DNA of 64,000 nucleotides from assembly GCA_916613615.1 (NCBI GenBank), contig OU744735.1:43180468-43244467 (forward strand), read 5' to 3'. Both the position numbers and the translations under genes were made by a program. Under the pieces are notes generated by a model, which saw only the letters and a program-made list of their open reading frames with translations, was not told where the DNA came from and made no database searches. Every line of letters begins with the position of its first letter. The first letter of the stretch is position 1. Positions 35,001 to 45,417 of this stretch are shown piece by piece. The stretch comes from Steromphala cineraria (lineage: Eukaryota > Mollusca > Gastropoda > Trochida > Trochidae).

Positions 35001-36966
35001 TCCATTATTAATCACTTCTTATATGGTTCTTATTTACGATCTACAGAATACAAAATTAAATAGAAAATATCTCAACTTTACAAGCTGCAGCGAATGTTGG
35101 ATTTGGTAACAACGTGGTGTTCTAAATGGCGTCTGAATGTTAATCAAGAGAAAACGAAGATAATCCATCGCCTACGATGTGGAAGCCTCCCCTTACACGT
35201 AGAGACAGGACGACACTGCAGACCCCCCACCCCATTAGAGAGTAGAATTTGTCGATTTTGTCAAAATGTTGAAACAGAAGTTCATTTTATTTCAGAATGC
35301 CACTTTTACAATGAACAAAGAAGCAATTTTAATTTAGATTGTTATAATGCAACGGGGCCTTAGGACCTATTTATCGGAAAATAGCCCAAAACGCATTAAA
35401 TGTATCAGTACAACAATAAGGAATATGTTTTTTAGAAGGCAATTATTTTTATAACTCTTACATGTATTTACTTATTTATCTATTTTTTTTAAATTTTAAG
35501 CCTGTATTATCGCTACTTTTACATACCTATATTTACGAATATATTGTACACTGTTTTATCTTGTAAAGTGTCTCATAAGCCAAAAATTGGCTGGTTGTTA
35601 AATATATATTATGTCTTTTAATCATGCTTTTTACAATGTATATTTAACTTGTGACACTATAATAAACTATATCTGTCTGTCTGTGTTATCGATAACGTAT
35701 TGGTGACAAATAACCAAATCGTAATCGATGCTTTTTCAAATTACATGACTGTCCCTCATTTAGATAATGATTATCTAAACTTCGGTATATGTGCTATGAC
35801 TGCGCACCCGAAGGAGACATCTATTTTGCTGGACTACCCTTCATTATCCTCACATTATCGTGATTATTATCATATTTTGGAAACTACGTATAACTGATAT
35901 TTCTTACGCAGTTTGAAACAGCACACTGTTTAATAAACGAATTGGTATAAAATAGATTACATTTATTTTTAAAAATAATAATGTTAATTATTAATTATAT
36001 GTCAAAGAATATGTTCTTGCGGTTGCATGTCTATTGTTACAGGACATTTGAAAGACAACACATTTTTATTTTATTTGTTTTATATTTTAGTAATTGAAAT
36101 GGAAATTAATCATAAATTTCCAATTGAAAACACTTATTCAATACAAGAAAATGTGTTGTTATGATGATTTAATAATGTTATGACATATGCAAAAGCTATT
36201 CTATTCAGAATTTGTAGATGCATTAATTTGTTACCAAAACAACTCACTGTCACAGTGAGATAACCCAATCAATCATGATATATTAAAGCCGCATTATAGC
36301 GGTTTAAACAATGTATTTGATTAAACAAACAATTCAATCAGAGAAACCGAAGAGTTTACGTAAACCGGTTCTCTGTCACAGTCAAGCTCCGTACAGCGAT
36401 GAATAATCAACACTGCTGCGGAGCTTAGGAGAGACTCGGCGCACGGTAGCGGGCTACTAATTAATAAATGTGATGCATCACATTTACGGGGACGGAGACT
36501 CGCTTTAACCTCAAGTTAAAAACTAGCTGTAGTGTAGTATGTTCAATCGAAATCGAAATCTATCGACAGTTTATTTGTTGTCTACTTTCGGTCTTACATT
36601 GACCTGAATAAGACGCCCTGTTGACATTTATAGCTCTCTTGGTACTGTTTTCCGGATAGTGCAGACATTGCTAAATGTGAATAATATTGTTGGCTTGTTA
36701 TAAGCATTGAGCTACCAGTCACTTGACCTTATTGATACCAGGAAAATAAGAGAGCTTCAAGGATTGAAATAAGCTTTGGAAAGATAAATTGCATACCTCG
36801 AATAGTCTGCCCCAAGGTCCATCCCGACCACTAAGTCGCAGTGACCTTTAACCCCCTCTCCGACCCCATCCTCTATACGGGTGTCGACAGCTTTAGGGTT
36901 AAGTCTGAGCAGCATGTACAAGGTGCCCGCTACCACTATGAGCAGACACAAGGCAGCGTGTTGAAT
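26031..36966 (-). CDS. HSP70-family protein, copy B (predicted pseudo-ATPase)
   Basis: Seven exons on the minus strand: 36797-36966, 32227-32590, 31153-31271, 30776-30945, 27583-27818, 27147-27296 and 26031-26792. Exon sizes equal those of copy A except the last (762 versus 801 bp), which ends FKMFCKGMALN instead of the longer Asn-rich tail. All junctions are GT-AG (exon 6 donor GTTAGT) and in phase, giving about 656 codons with no stop. It has the same domains and the same degenerate ATPase signature as copy A (MGMDLGADYSS-like loop 1, AMRFLGRKF, HNTPTVSAAG, YYLGAGACEVS). Intron 1 is swollen to 4.2 kb by a TTAA-flanked element. Intron 4 carries a hAT-like MITE, an exon 7 fragment and a LINE. 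The start codon is unresolved, as for copy A. Confidence 0.85.
28159..28587. mobile_element. hAT-like MITE in intron 4 of copy B (429 bp)
   Basis: 8-bp direct repeats ATGTGTAA at 28,151-28,158 and 28,588-28,595. Ends are TAAGGATGGGTATCG and CGCGCATCCTTA, sharing an 8-bp TIR TAAGGATG. The interior is built of ATTGCAATATATTGCGATAC-type palindromes and has no ORF. The 8-bp TSD and TARGGATG terminus suit hAT. It is shared with copy C (50,736) and absent from copy A. Confidence 0.75.
28643..28960 (-). pseudogene. HSP70 exon 7 fragment in intron 4 of copy B
   Basis: Minus strand 28,960 to about 28,860 matches the start of the substrate-binding-domain exon (ATCTCCAATACTCCTGGACG, then GATTCCATCCACTGCTGGTA) with indels that break the frame. 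It continues into an 85-codon open frame (28,643-28,900) containing VKRLGDVMRFENETCGDQKA, not recognised. Copy C has the same block, so it is a partial duplication older than the B/C split. Confidence 0.65.
29735..30200. repeat. Dispersed bivalve repeat, two monomers
   Basis: Two divergent tandem monomers of about 155 bp, each with a CATAGGTGTCATA-like stretch, AGACCTGT, GCAGAATCAA and an AACTCGATCAA phrase. The second contains AAGGGCCATAACTCTGTCAA, a word very widespread in bivalve noncoding DNA. Intronic. Confidence 0.6.
30208..30470 (-). mobile_element. Short LINE 3' end insertion in copy B intron 4
   Basis: Flanked by the target duplication AACATAC (30,201-30,207 and 30,471-30,477). Copy C keeps the empty site at about 52,770. 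Minus strand encodes YKELRQKYIPIKYYEFPTMS, then LIRNLSMYIYNAMLKFP, homologous to the extreme C-terminus of the LINE at 38,438 (YKSLRTKYIKSYYYMYPSVT, then FIHYAMLYRK). It is a 263-bp, heavily 5'-truncated copy of a related but distinct element. Confidence 0.8.
31562..31703. repeat. Palindromic element in intron 2 of copy B
   Basis: Imperfect inverted repeat with arms of about 65 bp. Left: ATATTATATGAGTGTCCATG, then ACTATGTTTACGACACGAGT. The right arm is complementary and ends in GGGCACGAATATAATAT. The centre is CTAGCGAGAGCGAGGGATA. Downstream 31,780-31,900 holds TGACGTCA-rich sequence and TGATATTTTGCACTAGGGCA, part of the same dispersed family seen at 20,205. Confidence 0.75.
33207..33734. mobile_element. 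TA-flanked MITE nested in the TTAA element
   Basis: Bounded by TA (33,205 and 33,735). The left end GGAAAAAGAGTAACAGG is complementary to the right end, which has about four to five reiterations of GTTACTTTTTTTCCT. 528 bp, no ORF. A TA target duplication with long TIRs suits the Tc1/mariner group, by inference. The repeated terminal unit explains the low-complexity phenylalanine-rich frame at 33,545. Confidence 0.55.
35060..35690 (+). pseudogene. LINE remnant inside the TTAA element
   Basis: A + frame (35,094-35,363) reads MLDLVTTWCSKWRLNVNQEK (RT thumb-side motif KWRLNVN--KTKI), then abruptly RLRCGSLPLHVETG and RICRFCQNVETEVHFISECH. The latter is the CCHC motif near the C-terminus of LINE ORF2. 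Several hundred residues between the two are missing, so it is internally deleted. A 3' UTR-like tail with AGCCAAAAATTGGCT and a terminal (CTGT)n follows, similar in plan to 63,860-63,930. Confidence 0.65.
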
Positions 36967-38437
36967 CTGCAACAACAGAAAAAGAGAAAATTGATACCCA
37001 GTGTGTAGTCATCTATAGCCACAAAAGGGTTTTAGTTAATATGCTCTAACTATATAATATAAGTATCCATACTTGGATATTCATCAGGAAAATCTGTAAT
37101 GAAATAACCCGCGCTTGATTTAACTAAGCCAATAAAACTGTTAGGTTGAATTGACATTTAAAGTATTATACTAAATATACTCTTTGTCGCGCACGATTAG
37201 ATTTTCTATTCTTTTTCTCAGAATCAGGCACTAGTTGCCACCCAAGTCGATACCCATCGGACGCAATTGCGGTAACGGGGACGTTGTGTAAAACCTACAC
37301 ATATAATGATGATGTCACCGAAAGCAGGTTCGTTAAAAGCTATTGCACTTTTGTAGGGGTACTGTCAACCTCCAAGTCAGGGCGCCTTTCCCCGATTGTC
37401 TTTCTGGTAGTTGCCCTGCCGTCAGTGACAGGGGCATTGTTACCCGGATTTCGTGTGTCAATCGAAATGACGTCATGAATAACCTCGAACCAAATGCTTA
37501 GTTTGCATACTAAAGAATCGGTTCGAGAGTTTACTTTAAACATTAGGCGTATGAATATGATAAAAGTTGAGCTAATTGGTTTTAAACATGATAATTCGTG
37601 ATATTGGTAATTGGTTGGCAAATAGGATATGTTTTGATAATGCAAAGGACACTTCAAAATATAAATTAAAAATTGACTTGCGGAACTCTTTCTTGAGTCG
37701 TTGTTCGGAGTTGCCATGTGAATCCTACGAGTTTGGAGCTTACACTTTTGAGCGCGACAGCGTTCGCTGGTTGCACGCGCGGTGTTTGAGCTTTTCCACC
37801 TGGCACGCTTCTGATGGCAGCGATTATATTAGTGACGTCACGGAGCGGATAATCGCTGTCTTGAGCTAGGGGTACTGCCCTTTGGCCGTCGAATTTGGTA
37901 TTTTATTGTCGATTAAAACATGTAAATATGATATCAAAGATTTTTCTACCCAGTGATGATTTTTTTTCTCTGTAGCAAACTTTCATCACGAACCGCATGC
38001 AAGTATGACAATGGGGCTTTAATCGAGCATTGCTTGACATTCATGCCCTTTAACCACACTTTGGTGTTCTAAGCCTTCGAGTTTGCAAGGTTTCTTTTAA
38101 TTTTTTTACAACCGTATACCCCATAAGGTTGATCTATAACACGATATACCAAGACACGTTTTTCAATCATTAGTAGACCCGACACATGGACACTTTAATT
38201 CATTATATTATTGTTATACTCAATGAAAAGGGTGCATTGTTTGTGTGACCTTGAATGTTTTTTGATGAATGTTGAGTTTTTGTCTAACAAGAAAATTTAA
38301 GGGCAGGTAATTTCAGTGACAATTTTCTAACAGAGATCGAGTCCCAGTAGTGTCTTGCATGGAATCATCGCCCCTGGTTTCCGATTATTGTATGAAGATT
38401 GAACTTAGCTAGATGTACAAGGTGCCCAAAGGTACTA
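36967..38437. other. 5' flank of HSP70 copy B
   Basis: No gene is recognised. 36,967-37,535 is shared with copy C (55,297-55,868); beyond that C is deleted. Open frames on both strands (for example 37,340-37,717 minus) have no family resemblance. A GTGACGTCAC word lies at about 37,832. A missing HSP70 first exon could lie here, but no ATG exon with a matching phase-0 donor could be chosen. Confidence 0.35.
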
Positions 38438-40404
38438 TCAATCAATCTTTATTTCGGTACTTATAAGGCCACAGGCCTGTAGTACATTCAAGAGTAGATC
38501 ACATTACAAATTTTGTTCTGGTACAATGGTTTTTCTGTATAACATTGCATAGTGAATAAACATTGCAAGGTTCTGTAGTACTCGAGTATTAGTATTTGCT
38601 AACAATGATAATAGTTTTGTTACACTAGGGTACATGTAATAGTATGATTTAATGTATTTCGTCCGAAGACTTTTATAGATTGGGCAGATTAACAAGAAAT
38701 GTAGCTCATCTTCGACAGCATTCAAATTACAAACTTGACATATTCTGTTATTTCTTGCAATGCCTACATATCTGCCAGTTTCAATAAACAATTCATGGGA
38801 TGAGCAACGAAAACGAGCTAAGGCAGTACGAAACTTTTTTACATCAACTTTTAAAAGATAACTTTCAAGACATATTTCATATTTCCATTGTCTATAATAT
38901 AGACATTTAGTTGATAGTGACATGGATTCTGACCAGGATTGCAGGTATATATCTTTCATTCTTTGTGTAAATGAACTAATAAACTGTGGTTGTAAATCTA
39001 CACTTTGACTGTGCCAAATATGCCCATATCCTGTTTTGTTGAGTAACTCTCTAATATCGGTCACCCAATTACTTTTACCATTATTATCATACAGTTTCAT
39101 CATATCATAACATTTCTTGGGAAATCTGTGACAGGGCATATTCAATAATCTTATCCAATATTTAATAGCTCTAATAGAGGAATAAATGAACAATGGAAAT
39201 CTGCCTAATTCTCCGTAAACCATCGTGTTACATGTGCTTGTTTTAACACCAAGGAACTTTTTACATGCATATAAATGTATCCTTTCAATGTTATCATATT
39301 GTTTTAATCCCCATATTTCAGATCCATACAAAAGTATTGGGCTTATCTTCATATCAAATATTTTGAAAAAGGTGTTAAATGACATGTCACCTAAAGATCG
39401 CATGTTTCTGTAGATACCTATACAAATTTTCAAGGCTTGTGTTGATGCCTGTTTCGTGTGGTGGGACCAAGAGAGGTGATTAGAAAAATATACCCCTAGA
39501 TACTTATAAGCACTGGTAGTTTGGAGGGATTCTCCTTTATAAAACCATTTCTCGAGTTTTGACAGTTTTCCCCCATTCTTAAAAACAATAATTTTGTTTT
39601 TTTCTCTGTTGACACACAATTTGAATTGCTCGGAAAATTTGTCCAATTCATCGATTTGTTTCTGTAAACCGCTAATGGTACTTGAAAACAGTACAATGTC
39701 ATCTGCAAAAAGTAATAGAAATAATTGCACTGTGTCCGGGTGGAGTTGGATCCCATTCGTACACGTGTTACATATTTGCTGAGCTAATTCATTAATGAAA
39801 AAACTAAACAGGAAGGGGCTTAAAATACAGCCTTGTCTAACGCCAAGTTGACTAATGAATGGTTCAGATATTTCTTGGTTATTTCTAACACGTACCTTAA
39901 CATGTTGATATATACTTTTCAGCATGTTATTCATTTTACTACTAATTCCGTGCGTTTGGAGAATATCCCAAAGTTTATTTCTCTCTACCGAGTCAAAAGC
40001 TTTTGCAAAGTCTACAAATAAAGCATAAAACTTTCCACCCTTTGAGCTCAAGTATCTTTGTATGAGGCTGTGTAGAATAAAGATATTGTCTGTTGTTGTG
40101 TATTTTTCCCGGAAGCCCGCTTGTCCTTCATATATTTTGTCCATAACGTCCGCCCAAGTCACTAAGCGTTTATTGATAATATGAGTAAATAATTTGCCAA
40201 ATATACTTAGCACAGTAATTCCACGGTAATTATTAGTATCGTTTCGGTCACCTTGTTTATATATTGGGACAAGAATTCCAACCGACCAGGATTCTGGGAA
40301 GTCCCCAGTATTAAGTATAACGTTGAATAATAATTCAAGATATGGAAGTAGAAGATCTGATGAATGTTTAAAAAATTCTGGTAAGATATTGTATATATTG
40401 TATA
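38438..40404 (-). mobile_element. 5'-truncated LINE with RT, unit B
   Basis: One minus-strand frame runs from 40,404 down to the stop at 38,504 (about 632 residues of element). RT motifs in order: LVPIYKQGDRNDTNNYRGIT, GFREKYTTTDNIF, FYALFVDFAKAFDSV, GVRQGCILSPFLFS and the catalytic LFADDIVLFSS. A C-terminal CCHC follows (ICQVCNLNAVEDELHFLLIC). The endonuclease and first RT motifs are missing through 5' truncation; the apparent Met lies in flanking DNA. TACTA occurs on both sides (38,433-38,437 and 40,405-40,409), and unit A holds the empty site at 15,523-15,531. The RT palm is intact, but the element cannot be autonomous. Confidence 0.85.
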
Positions 40405-40409
40405 TACTA

Positions 40410-40730
40410 ATTGTATTCTTTAATCTCATTTACTTTGTATTCATTTGAATAAAGTGACCGAGGCTCTGCTCGAGAGGCGCTTATCTAAATAACTACCTCA
40501 GTGAGGGTTAATACTATAAACCTTACTCCACATGGGCATACGTATTTATGACGCTTTCTAAGTATTTGGTAGGATATGATTATATCAATACAAGTTTAAT
40601 TCAACTGTAATAGGTCAGTGATTGTCTTCGCCCACTCGAATAGTATAAAAGAATGGCCAGTGAGTTATAAGATGAACACAACAGGTGTTAGCGTAATATA
40701 ATTCAGGTAAGCGTATGATAATTCACACTT
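40410..40730 (+). repeat. Old LINE 3' UTR flank, unit B
   Basis: Continuation of the older plus-strand LINE 3' UTR interrupted by the insertion at 38,438 (ATTGTATTCTTTAATCTC, then CTCGAGAGGCGCTTATC). It corresponds to 15,528-15,830 in unit A and 56,470-56,770 in unit C. Confidence 0.6.
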
Positions 40731-40859
40731 TATGATTCTCATCTCTAAACATTAACTGTTTGTAATGTAATGGCACCAACTTGATACTCAATGCTTAACT
40801 ACAGTCTAAAAAGCACTAGCACAATATGAATACAATAGGCATATATGTATTATATAAGT

Positions 40860-41360
40860 TCTGATTATAATGAGTTCATTTGTATTGCGCTAAATTCCAC
40901 GCCAGAAGGTATGCTCATAGCGCTACATAAGGTGAGTTGTCCACTAGTCATAATGTTTCTTGAAGAGTAGAGTCTTCAGATCTGACTTGAAGATGTCAAG
41001 ACTTGGGGATCTTTTCAACTCTTCAGGGAGAGAATTCCAGAGAATTGCAGCTTGAGTGGCAAATCGTCTGTATCCAAATCCCTTAAGTCGTCACTTAGGG
41101 ACAATACAGAGGAACTGAGTTTCTGATCTTAGTGATCTGCTTGGATTGTATTGTTGAATCAGCTCACAGAGGTAGGGTGGTGCTGTACCATTCCGACATC
41201 TGTAAGTGAGTGTGAGAATTTTGTGTTCTATCCTGGCTTGGATAGGCAGCCAGTGGAGTGACTTTAAAACTGGCTGTATGTGGCATAACTTGGGTGTACT
41301 GGTCACAATGCGTGCAGCAGTGTTTTGTAGACGTTGAAGTTGATTAACATGCTTTATGAT
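40860..41360 (-). mobile_element. LINE 3' fragment (CR1/L2-like), unit B
   Basis: Same fragment as at 17,225: the minus frame 41,091-41,340 reads VLKSLHWLPIQARIEHKILT, then YNPSRSLRSETQFLC. It differs from unit A by a few substitutions and retains GAGAATTCCAGAGAATTGCA, part of which unit A has lost. Confidence 0.7.
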
Positions 41361-42027
41361 CAGGAGGACTAGGAGTTTTCTTAAGGACCAACTTCTTTAT
41401 TGAAGAAGTAACGGCATAAGGTTCAGATACCTATACCGTTTCCAAGCCGTTATAAGGATCTATACCGTTATGTCTTTACTTCGATAAAGAAGAAGTTGAT
41501 CATCCATAAAAGTCTTTGTCTTCTTGATATTTACAACTTCTAAAATGCCTCGTTAACACCTTTTGCTTTATGATATTCAGGATCAAACATCAACTTTCTA
41601 GAACGTTCATATTTGTGTGTAAACAAATGTTTATCGTACACTGTTACTTAAAGTTAATGCATTAAACAGTTGATGATTAATTCTATAATTAGTCTATCTC
41701 TTTTGAATAATTACATTTCGAAAACCATGTTACATTTCGATTATTGACTAGAGTTACAATCTGCAAGCAAGTTACTTTTAAAGAGTCAAATCAAAAACTA
41801 TAGTTATCGGTTATCGTTAAATGGATAGCATTATTCATAATAATGAAAATATTGAATCTTACCGAACACATTTGGTATTGAGGAGAGTTATTCAACCTTC
41901 TTATCAACCATGCTAACAGTAAGGTATAGAACATATATCACGGGCAACTAGAAATACCTGTTGTGCAATAAGGCTGTTATTGTTACGGATGACTATCTAT
42001 CAATAGAGCCACGTAGGTCTTTTATAT
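41361..42027. other. Noncoding flank, unit B
   Basis: Includes the imperfect hairpin repeat at about 41,385-41,510. No gene seen. At 42,026 unit B lacks the 870-bp segment that unit A has at 18,377-19,246. Confidence 0.4.
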
Positions 42028-42348
42028 ATGTTCAGTGGAACTAGACAGTTTAACTATAAGTTGATATCGCACATGATATACGAGACCACTGTCTGTGGTC
42101 GCTTCGTTAAACCCCTTTGTATGAGTAAGAATACACAAAGTCACTTCCGCGTTCTTTTTACTTCTATTCGCACTTGGTTTGCCACCAACTTGGATATCTT
42201 CCAATCAGGTCGAATTCGGGTGCCATTAAAATCAATCGACTTCTCAGAAACGCTTGTCCCATTCATAGATTTTAAGAATTCTCAATTGAGGAATGCTGTG
42301 TTTAATGTACCTGTTTTCTTAACACTCACTGCAGTAACAAAGGAATAA
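42028..42348 (+). CDS. Hypothetical 106-residue ORF, unit B
   Basis: Same 106-codon frame as at 19,248, differing by about one residue. No domain recognised. See the unit A entry for why it is doubtful. Confidence 0.2.
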   Translation: MFSGTRQFNYKLISHMIYETTVCGRFVKPLCMSKNTQSHFRVLFTSIRTWFATNLDIFQSGRIRVPLKSIDFSETLVPFIDFKNSQLRNAVFNVPVFLTLTAVTKE

Positions 42349-43349
42349 AAATGTATTCAAGTGTTGATACGGCACGCTTCTAAAGGACTGACGATTTATA
42401 CCTCATAACAAATAGACGAAATGACACTTTCGGGTTTACTAGTACTGTACGTACTTCTTTGAAATGATTCCAAGCACTAGGCCAACCTAAAATGTTATAC
42501 TGTAACGTGCACCGGTGTTGGAATCCCTGATATGACCTAATAAAAAACTTAAGATCTTAATTTTTGCACTTATAAATCACTGTTATATGTTGTGACTAAC
42601 ACATAATCCAAATTTGAACAAAATCGGCGAAAATTAGTCAATTGAATCTAGAAGTCTGATATTTCATCTTCTGTCTGTCCAGCATGTAAGTTGAATAAAG
42701 GATATACCATAGTGACTGGAAACATGACTATTTTCCATGTTGGAGTTTCACCAATATCATCAGTTTCAACACGAAAGTAAGACTAATACGGTAATCATAT
42801 ACTAGTATCAGTTTAGCCTTGGTCTAACGTTCCTGCTTTTAAACCACAAAAGCTACATGATTCCATATGAAACAGAAATGACCAAATGAGTTAACCATCC
42901 AAATTATATTCAAAGTATATTCTATGCATATATAGGTGCTGCACCTTAAAGGTGTGAGTATTACATATATTATAGAGGATATTAAAAGAGCGTTCATGAC
43001 ATATAATGTTTCGACACGAGTGCCCACATGTTAGTATATCCCGAGCGAGAGCGAACACGGCGTCACAATGAAAAAGTGATATGTTGCCTTCATGTAACAC
43101 ATGGAAAATATGAACCCCGATATGACTTCCCTCCAATTAAGGTATAATGAATTGTTTCAAACATTTGAACAGGTGCAATATTTTTGCTCCTGCATATAGA
43201 CTCACGTTTCTGCATAGTTAGGCAACCATAAATAATAAAAGCATACATACATATTGTAAGACAAGCATTTGAACAACATACAAGACAAAAACATGAAAAA
43301 AGGACAAGTAACATTGATTTTAAAAAGAATAAAATATGGAAGAACTATA
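42349..43349. other. Noncoding flank, unit B
   Basis: Parallel to 19,569-20,561. 42,985-43,110 is a truncated palindrome-family member (TTCATGACATATAATGTTTC, then CCCGAGCGAGAGCG). No gene seen. Confidence 0.4.
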
Positions 43350-43641
43350 TAGTATGTTTTTGTCTAAACATCATTATTTATACTCACCGTCGATAGTTAA
43401 CAATATGCCCGATTATCCTAATCTGTCTAATTCCGACAAACCTTACACAGAGTAAAGACAGAGTTATCGCTACCTTAATCTGTACTGCATACTCACCACC
43501 AGGTGGCTAACCCTACGCCATCATTGCTTCTTCTGACGGGCAGAGAACGCCGATCGTACAGAGGGGAGGCCGGGTGGGAGCTAACGATTGTTAACTATCG
43601 ACGGTGAGTTTAAATAATGATGTTTAGACAAAAACATACTA
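43350..43641. repeat. 292-bp hairpin element beside DIRS copy B
   Basis: Same length and structure as 20,562-20,853: 55-bp TIRs starting TAGTATGTTTTTGTC, same inner segment. The arms differ at one base in this copy (GAGTTTAAATAATG against GAGTATAAATAATG). Confidence 0.8.
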
Positions 43642-44229
43642 TTATTTAATATACTCTCCTCGATAGTTAACAATATGCCCGAATCCGACAGACGGAGGTG
43701 GGTGCGAGAGGTTAAAGCGATAAACTCTATCTTACACCAGAGAGCTAGTGACCCAAAAGTCGATAATCAGAAAGATCCCCTAGGGGAGACCCCTATCAAC
43801 CGGAGCGGTCAAACCTGGCCCATCCTCGCTACGCGAGGGGGTCTGTAACTAAGGTCGCTAGCTAGAATAACAAAGACAACAGACACACAACTAAGATCAA
43901 CCTCGGGTTTATTACGAAAAATAAAAAAGGTTAACGAGTGACTCCTACGCTGAGGAGCCGAAGGAACTCGCTGCTGGGCGTACACCTGTGCGCCCAGGCG
44001 GTTGATTCCCTCCAAATCCTCGTTGGAGATATCCCGGAGGTAATGGTTGGCGAACACCAGGCCTGACTTCCAGAAGCAGCCAGGAAAGCTGTTTTGATGG
44101 TGAGACGGAGGATGGTCGTCTCCGTCAACGGTTCGTAGTGGTCCGACTTAAGATGGTTGAGTACCACCGCTAAGTCCCACCCTGGGGGCCTGAGTTTCCT
44201 CCGCCCGTCCACATTCTGGTAGGTCTTCA

Positions 44230-44600
44230 CTAGCTGCTTGAGTTCGAAATCTCCAACTGGGGGTCCCGTTTCCTGAGAACGGACATTATTGCCGCCAGAT
44301 TGGTGTTGATGGACGAGGCTTTCAATTTCCTTGTCTCCCGTCGATGGACCAGGTACTCAGCAACCTGAGGGACCGTCACTGCCTGGACATCGTACCCCTC
44401 CTTGTCACAGAAGGTCGTAAAGGCCCCCCACTGAGCATCATAGAGATTCCTAGTGGAATGCCTTTGAGAAGTCGCCACAGCCTCGGCAACGGATTTGGAA
44501 AAACCCGCCCCTGTCAGACCCCTCTGGAGACAAACCAAGCGTGAAGCATTAACGCCTGGGGATTCTTGTGAACCCGCCCGCTCGGTCTGCTCGACAGAAG
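44230..44600 (-). pseudogene. DIRS recombinase N-terminal part, copy B (catalytic core deleted)
   Basis: Reads SVAEAVATSQRHSTRNLYDA, then VPQVAEYLVHRRETRKLKAS and AIMSVLRKRDPQLE, the SAM-like core-binding half of the tyrosine recombinase. The catalytic half is almost fully removed by the internal deletion, leaving only FANHYLRDIS near 44,040. Confidence 0.75.
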
Positions 44601-45417
44601 ATCCCACCTCAGGGGGAGAGGAATCGGGTCTTGGCGGCACATCCTTCGGAGGGGAACGTACCAGGCCCTGGCTGGCCACAACGGTGCTACCAACAAAAGT
44701 TGAAGAACCCGAGTCTCCTGTATCTTCACCACCACGAGGTTCAGGATGGCGGGAGGGGGATAGGCGTAGGCAACCATCCCCTCCCATCCTAACGAAAGCG
44801 CATCGAGAGCCCACGCGGTAGGGTCTGGTACAGGAGACACGTACGTCGGCAACTGGTGGTTGAGCCGCGTCGCGAAGAGGTCTATGTGAGGCTTGCCGAA
44901 CCTAAGGCACAGACTCTCGAACACTCTCGGGTGCAACATCCAATCCGTAGATGGAGGTTGGTCCAGGCGAGACAAGGCGTCTGCAAGGACGTTCTTGGCT
45001 CCCGGAATGTGCACCGCGCGGAGAGAGAGTCCGAGACTGTCCACTAGGCGAAACAGCTCCATCACCAGTTGCAGAAGCGAGTCTGCTTTGGTCGAGCCTT
45101 GTTTGTTGATGGCCCAGGCCGCCGCTGAGCTGTCCGTGTGAACACACAGGACCTGCATGTGCAGCCGACCTGGCCAATGGTCGATTGCCAGACGAATGCC
45201 GTCCAGCTCTAAGACGTTGATGTGGCGGCTCACCTGAGCTGCCGACCACACCCCCGCTGTCTGTTCCACATCGAGATGGGCTCCCCACCCTTGGGTGGAG
45301 GCGTCCACAAATAGGTGACACGTTGCTGGTGGTTCCCTGAGGGGAACCCCCACCAACACGTTGGACTCCTGCTGCCACCAGGAGAGGTGACGTCTGACTC
45401 CCGGAGGTATGGAGAAG
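44514..45417 (-). pseudogene. DIRS RNase H and downstream region, copy B
   Basis: Continuous frame with LFVDASTQGWGAHLDVEQ, HTDSSAAAWAINKQGSTKAD, SLLQLVMELFRLVDSLGLSL and HIPGAKNVLADALSRLDQ (RNase H), then RFGKPHIDLFATRLNHQLPT and LVAPLWPARAWYVPL, ending MLHAWFVSRGV. The RT is cut away at the 5' truncation, and the Met at 45,488 belongs to flanking DNA. Confidence 0.8.

Larger units (their letters stand above)
32671..36504. mobile_element. 3.8-kb TTAA-flanked element in intron 1 of copy B
   Basis: TTAA at 32,667-32,670 and 36,505-36,508. Copies A (14,247) and C (54,836) show the empty site GGGGCTTTAACCTC. TIRs AGGGACCCGCCGTCCCC and, on the other strand, AGCGAGTCTCCGTCCCC match at 13 of 17 positions. 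No transposase frame is visible. The interior has a TA-flanked MITE, a LINE remnant and AT-rich DNA. A TTAA duplication suggests a piggyBac-type nonautonomous element that accumulated nested insertions. Confidence 0.8.
43640..45417 (-). mobile_element. DIRS-like retrotransposon remnant, copy B
   Basis: Same position and same 5' truncation point as copy A. The recombinase has lost about 700 bp relative to copy A: GAAGCAGCCAG at about 44,081-44,091 joins straight to GAAAGCTGTTTTGATGG. This removes box I, the middle of the domain and the HEIR box. The N-terminal recombinase frame (44,230-44,814) and the RNase H frame (44,514-45,417) are each long and open. It is the least damaged RNase H of the three, but cannot be active without RT and recombinase. 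Confidence 0.85.

Noticed and set aside
37340..37869. Minus 125-residue and plus 97-residue frames upstream of HSP70 copy B
   Set aside because: No family resemblance, overlapping opposite strands, and the region is only partly kept in unit C.
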